Assembly (NCBI GenBank): GCA_003223215.1
Contig: QHYH01000111.1
Span: forward strand, 1 to 64,000
Direction of reading: 5' to 3'
Length of the DNA: 64,000 nt
Source: Acidobacteriota bacterium
GTDB lineage: Bacteria > Acidobacteriota > Terriglobia > Acidiferrales > UBA7541
This document shows positions 62,044 to 64,000 of the stretch, one piece after another (the first letter of the stretch is position 1; every line of letters begins with the position of its first letter). The notes beneath the pieces are model-generated. The model was not told the DNA's origin. It did no database searches and worked only from the letters and a program-made list of their open reading frames with translations. The position numbers and the translations under genes were made by a program.

Positions 62044-64000
62044 ATGCGCTCGGTCTGTTTTGCAACTGTCCCGTTACGGTTCTTCGCCTTCCCCCGCCGT
62101 TTTGGCTTGGCCTCTTCCTTCGACGTCACCCGTCGTTTCGATTTGGCCTGGTACTTGGCCTTGGTTCGCTATCTCGCGTTAGCATTGGCCCTCCTCGCCG
62201 CTGCTACTGCAGCATTATCCCAATCCGACCGCGGTGCTCTTGCCGGTACGATTCTAGATCGGTCAGGAGCAGTTGTGGCGGACGCTTCTATCACCGCCAC
62301 AGGTGTGGCCACGGGAGCTGTTTACAAGAGCACGTCCACTTCAACGGGGGCTTACCGGATTCAGGACATGCAAGTCGGGGCCTACGACATCGTCGTAACG
62401 GCCCCCGGTTTCAAAACCGCTAAACAAACCGGGTTCGTTATCCAGATCGGGACGGTGGCCGCTCTTGACATCACACTTGATCCTGGCGACGTCAATGTAG
62501 AGGTGAGCGTCGTCGCTGACATGCCGACGTTGCAAACGGAATCATCGGACGTTGGCACGGTGGTATCAACTCGACAAATTGAGGAGTTGCCGCTGGCGGT
62601 TGCAGGAACCGGACAAAGTAACTTGCGCTCACCGGAGGCGTTCGTGTTCATAACGCCCGGCACCACCGGTCCCGGTTCTTCCGATAGTGCTAGCGGAATA
62701 TTTCAAGCAAAATTGGCTGGGGGACAGAATTTTGGCAACGAGATCGTTCTCGACGGCGCGAGCACCGCGCGTGCGGATAGCGGCTCCGCATTTGATCAGA
62801 CCGCACCTTCCGTGGAAGCCTTGCAGGAGTTCAAGGTCACTACTTCCACAGTTCCGGCAGATTTCGGACGCACCTCTGGTGGCGTTGAGAGCTTTACAAC
62901 GAAGTCTGGTACTAACGCATTCCATGGGACTGCCTTCGATATCTTCAGAAACGAGGGCCTGAACGCGAATTCGTGGTTTAACAATCTTCAGCACCAGCCC
63001 AGAAACGCTGACAAGAAGAACGATTACGGCGGTTCGCTGGGTGGCCCCGTATGGATTCCCAGACTCTACAATGGTCGCGACAAAACCTTCTTCTTCTTTT
63101 CCTGGGAGCAGTACCGGCAGTCCCAGGGTACCACCAGCACAACCACCGTACCCACCATCGATGAGAGGGCGGGTAACTTTGCGAGTCTGGTAAACCTCAG
63201 CAATCCCCTCGGCACGAACCCGTGCGACGCTACCATAATTTACCAAGGCCAGATCTTCGATCCTTCGACAACGAAAACGGTAGCCGGAACGCAGTGTCGC
63301 ACGGTTTTCCCCGGCAATATGGTTCCAATCAGCGCGGTTGCCCAGAATATTCTGAATTACATTCCGAAGCCAACCACTACCGACCAAAATCAGTACCAAA
63401 ACAATTTTGTGTTTCGGGCCAATACTCCGATTCTAGACACAACTTGGACTGTTCGCGGCGATGAGAATTTTTCCGCATATGACAAGCTCTACTTCTCTTT
63501 CACCAAACGCAACCAAGATTCCTACAATACGCAGCCTCAGTTTCCGGTACCAGTAGACGTTCGCTTTCATCACCCTTTTAATACAGACTACTACCGCGTC
63601 GGATGGGATCATTTCGTCTCGGGTACGCTGCTGAACCACCTCAACGTCGGGCTAAACCGCATCTTAAATAGTAGCGTCTCTACCTCCGCGGACGGTACAG
63701 ATTGGCCCGTCAAGCTGGGGATTTCTGGAGCTCATGGGCCTATTTTCCCACAAATCAACTTCAACGGAGGAGCGCAAGGCCTATCGAATTATGGCACCGC
63801 GAACGACGACACGGACTCGGTGAATAGTCTGGTGGCCGCTGACAGCGTTTCTTGGAGCAAAGGCAGGCAGACTATCCGTTTTGGATTGGATTGGAGGTCG
63901 TTTCAGTTTTCTCATATTGACCAGGCACACGAGTCGCCCGGTCTGAGCTTCGATATTGGTCAGACTGCAGCCGAGCCTGGTCAGGGTGCGTTGACAGGTG
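62044..64000 (+). CDS. TonB-dependent receptor, Oar-like, 3' partial
   Basis: The ATG at 62044 follows AGGAGG by 7 bases. A leader with a hydrophobic stretch (YLALVRYLALALALLAAATAALS) precedes a carboxypeptidase-regulatory-like domain (GALAGTILDRSGAVVADASITATGVATG, GAYRIQDMQVGAYDIVVTAPGFKT). The plug domain follows (STRQIEELPLAVAG, NEIVLDGASTARADSG, VEALQEFKVTTSTVPADFGRTSGGVESFTTKSGTNAFHGTAFDIFRNEGLNANSWFNN) and then the first barrel strands (GRDKTFFFFSWEQYRQSQ, RQTIRFGLDWRSFQF). The frame is open at the window edge. Such receptors import oligosaccharides or other large substrates across the outer membrane. The neighbourhood suggests a glycan substrate. Confidence 0.92.
   Translation, partial: MRSVCFATVPLRFFAFPRRFGLASSFDVTRRFDLAWYLALVRYLALALALLAAATAALSQSDRGALAGTILDRSGAVVADASITATGVATGAVYKSTSTSTGAYRIQDMQVGAYDIVVTAPGFKTAKQTGFVIQIGTVAALDITLDPGDVNVEVSVVADMPTLQTESSDVGTVVSTRQIEELPLAVAGTGQSNLRSPEAFVFITPGTTGPGSSDSASGIFQAKLAGGQNFGNEIVLDGASTARADSGSAFDQTAPSVEALQEFKVTTSTVPADFGRTSGGVESFTTKSGTNAFHGTAFDIFRNEGLNANSWFNNLQHQPRNADKKNDYGGSLGGPVWIPRLYNGRDKTFFFFSWEQYRQSQGTTSTTTVPTIDERAGNFASLVNLSNPLGTNPCDATIIYQGQIFDPSTTKTVAGTQCRTVFPGNMVPISAVAQNILNYIPKPTTTDQNQYQNNFVFRANTPILDTTWTVRGDENFSAYDKLYFSFTKRNQDSYNTQPQFPVPVDVRFHHPFNTDYYRVGWDHFVSGTLLNHLNVGLNRILNSSVSTSADGTDWPVKLGISGAHGPIFPQINFNGGAQGLSNYGTANDDTDSVNSLVAADSVSWSKGRQTIRFGLDWRSFQFSHIDQAHESPGLSFDIGQTAAEPGQGALTG

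Noticed and set aside
1-64000. CRISPR array or phage-defence island
   Set aside because: No regularly spaced short repeats or cas genes are visible. Apart from toxin-antitoxin modules no defence gene set is recognisable.

Overview
The window most likely comes from a soil-type member of the Acidobacteriota. Three features point there: a PadR regulator paired with an ADOP-type (acidobacterial duplicated orphan permease) MacB/FtsX permease; TonB-dependent receptors of the Oar-like type with an N-terminal carboxypeptidase-regulatory-like domain; and many secreted carbohydrate-active and DUF1080 proteins carrying Sec or Tat signals. This is inference from gene families; no rRNA gene is present.

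Layout. (1) 1-6.8 kb: the end of a SufR-like Fe-S regulator, a Tat-exported Gfo/Idh/MocA oxidoreductase divergent from a DUF1080 protein, a tRNA-Arg 3' fragment beside a truncated tyrosine recombinase, two copies of a ~160-bp direct repeat, and a B12-binding radical SAM protein. (2) 7-13.7 kb: a graveyard of recombinase, transposase and toxin-antitoxin remnants, interspersed with intact Hsp20, STAS and VapBC genes. (3) 13.7-20.7 kb: the PadR-ADOP operon, a small secreted protein, and a TIR element with a perfect 5-bp target duplication that carries a zinc-finger ORF. (4) 20.7-31.2 kb: a sugar-use region with a GH42 beta-galactosidase, a sugar-porter MFS, a large DUF5107/TPR protein and a secreted glycosidase-like/FGE-sulfatase-like fusion. 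(5) 31.6-34.5 kb: an ACT protein, a second short TIR element with a 5-bp duplication, and a RES-Xre toxin-antitoxin pair with a palindromic operator. (6) 34.7-45.8 kb, all on the minus strand: an organic-acid gene set with a DctA-like carrier, three MmgE/PrpD proteins with export-type N-termini, a D-tartrate-dehydratase-like enolase-superfamily enzyme, an MHS-type MFS carrier, a tartrate/isopropylmalate-type dehydrogenase and a beta-propeller protein. A 244-bp IS200/IS605-derived element interrupts it and supplies the dehydrogenase stop codon. (7) 46.2-53 kb, plus strand: a second propeller, an exported amidohydrolase, an OmpR-type regulator with a frameshifted kinase, a truncated TonB receptor, and a propeller protein with a CxxCH heme motif. 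Identical TTAA-N7-TTAA sites precede the second propeller gene and the truncated receptor. (8) 53.3-64 kb: a polysaccharide-use region with a sialate-O-acetylesterase-type protein, a right-handed beta-helix protein, a broken LacI regulator, a second GH42, a second DUF1080 protein and a TonB-dependent receptor running off the end.

At least eight loci are broken by small indels (both genes of the relic VapBC, hydrolase, antitoxin-like gene, cupin-like gene, histidine kinase, first TonB receptor, LacI). Several very long genes are intact. This looks like real decay in accessory DNA, but consensus indel errors cannot be excluded from sequence alone. I found no CRISPR array, rRNA or complete tRNA. 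The strongest new signals are the two TIR elements with perfect 5-bp duplications, the IS605-derived element fused to the end of the dehydrogenase gene, the exported PrpD/tartrate cluster, and the shared two-component-type operators.
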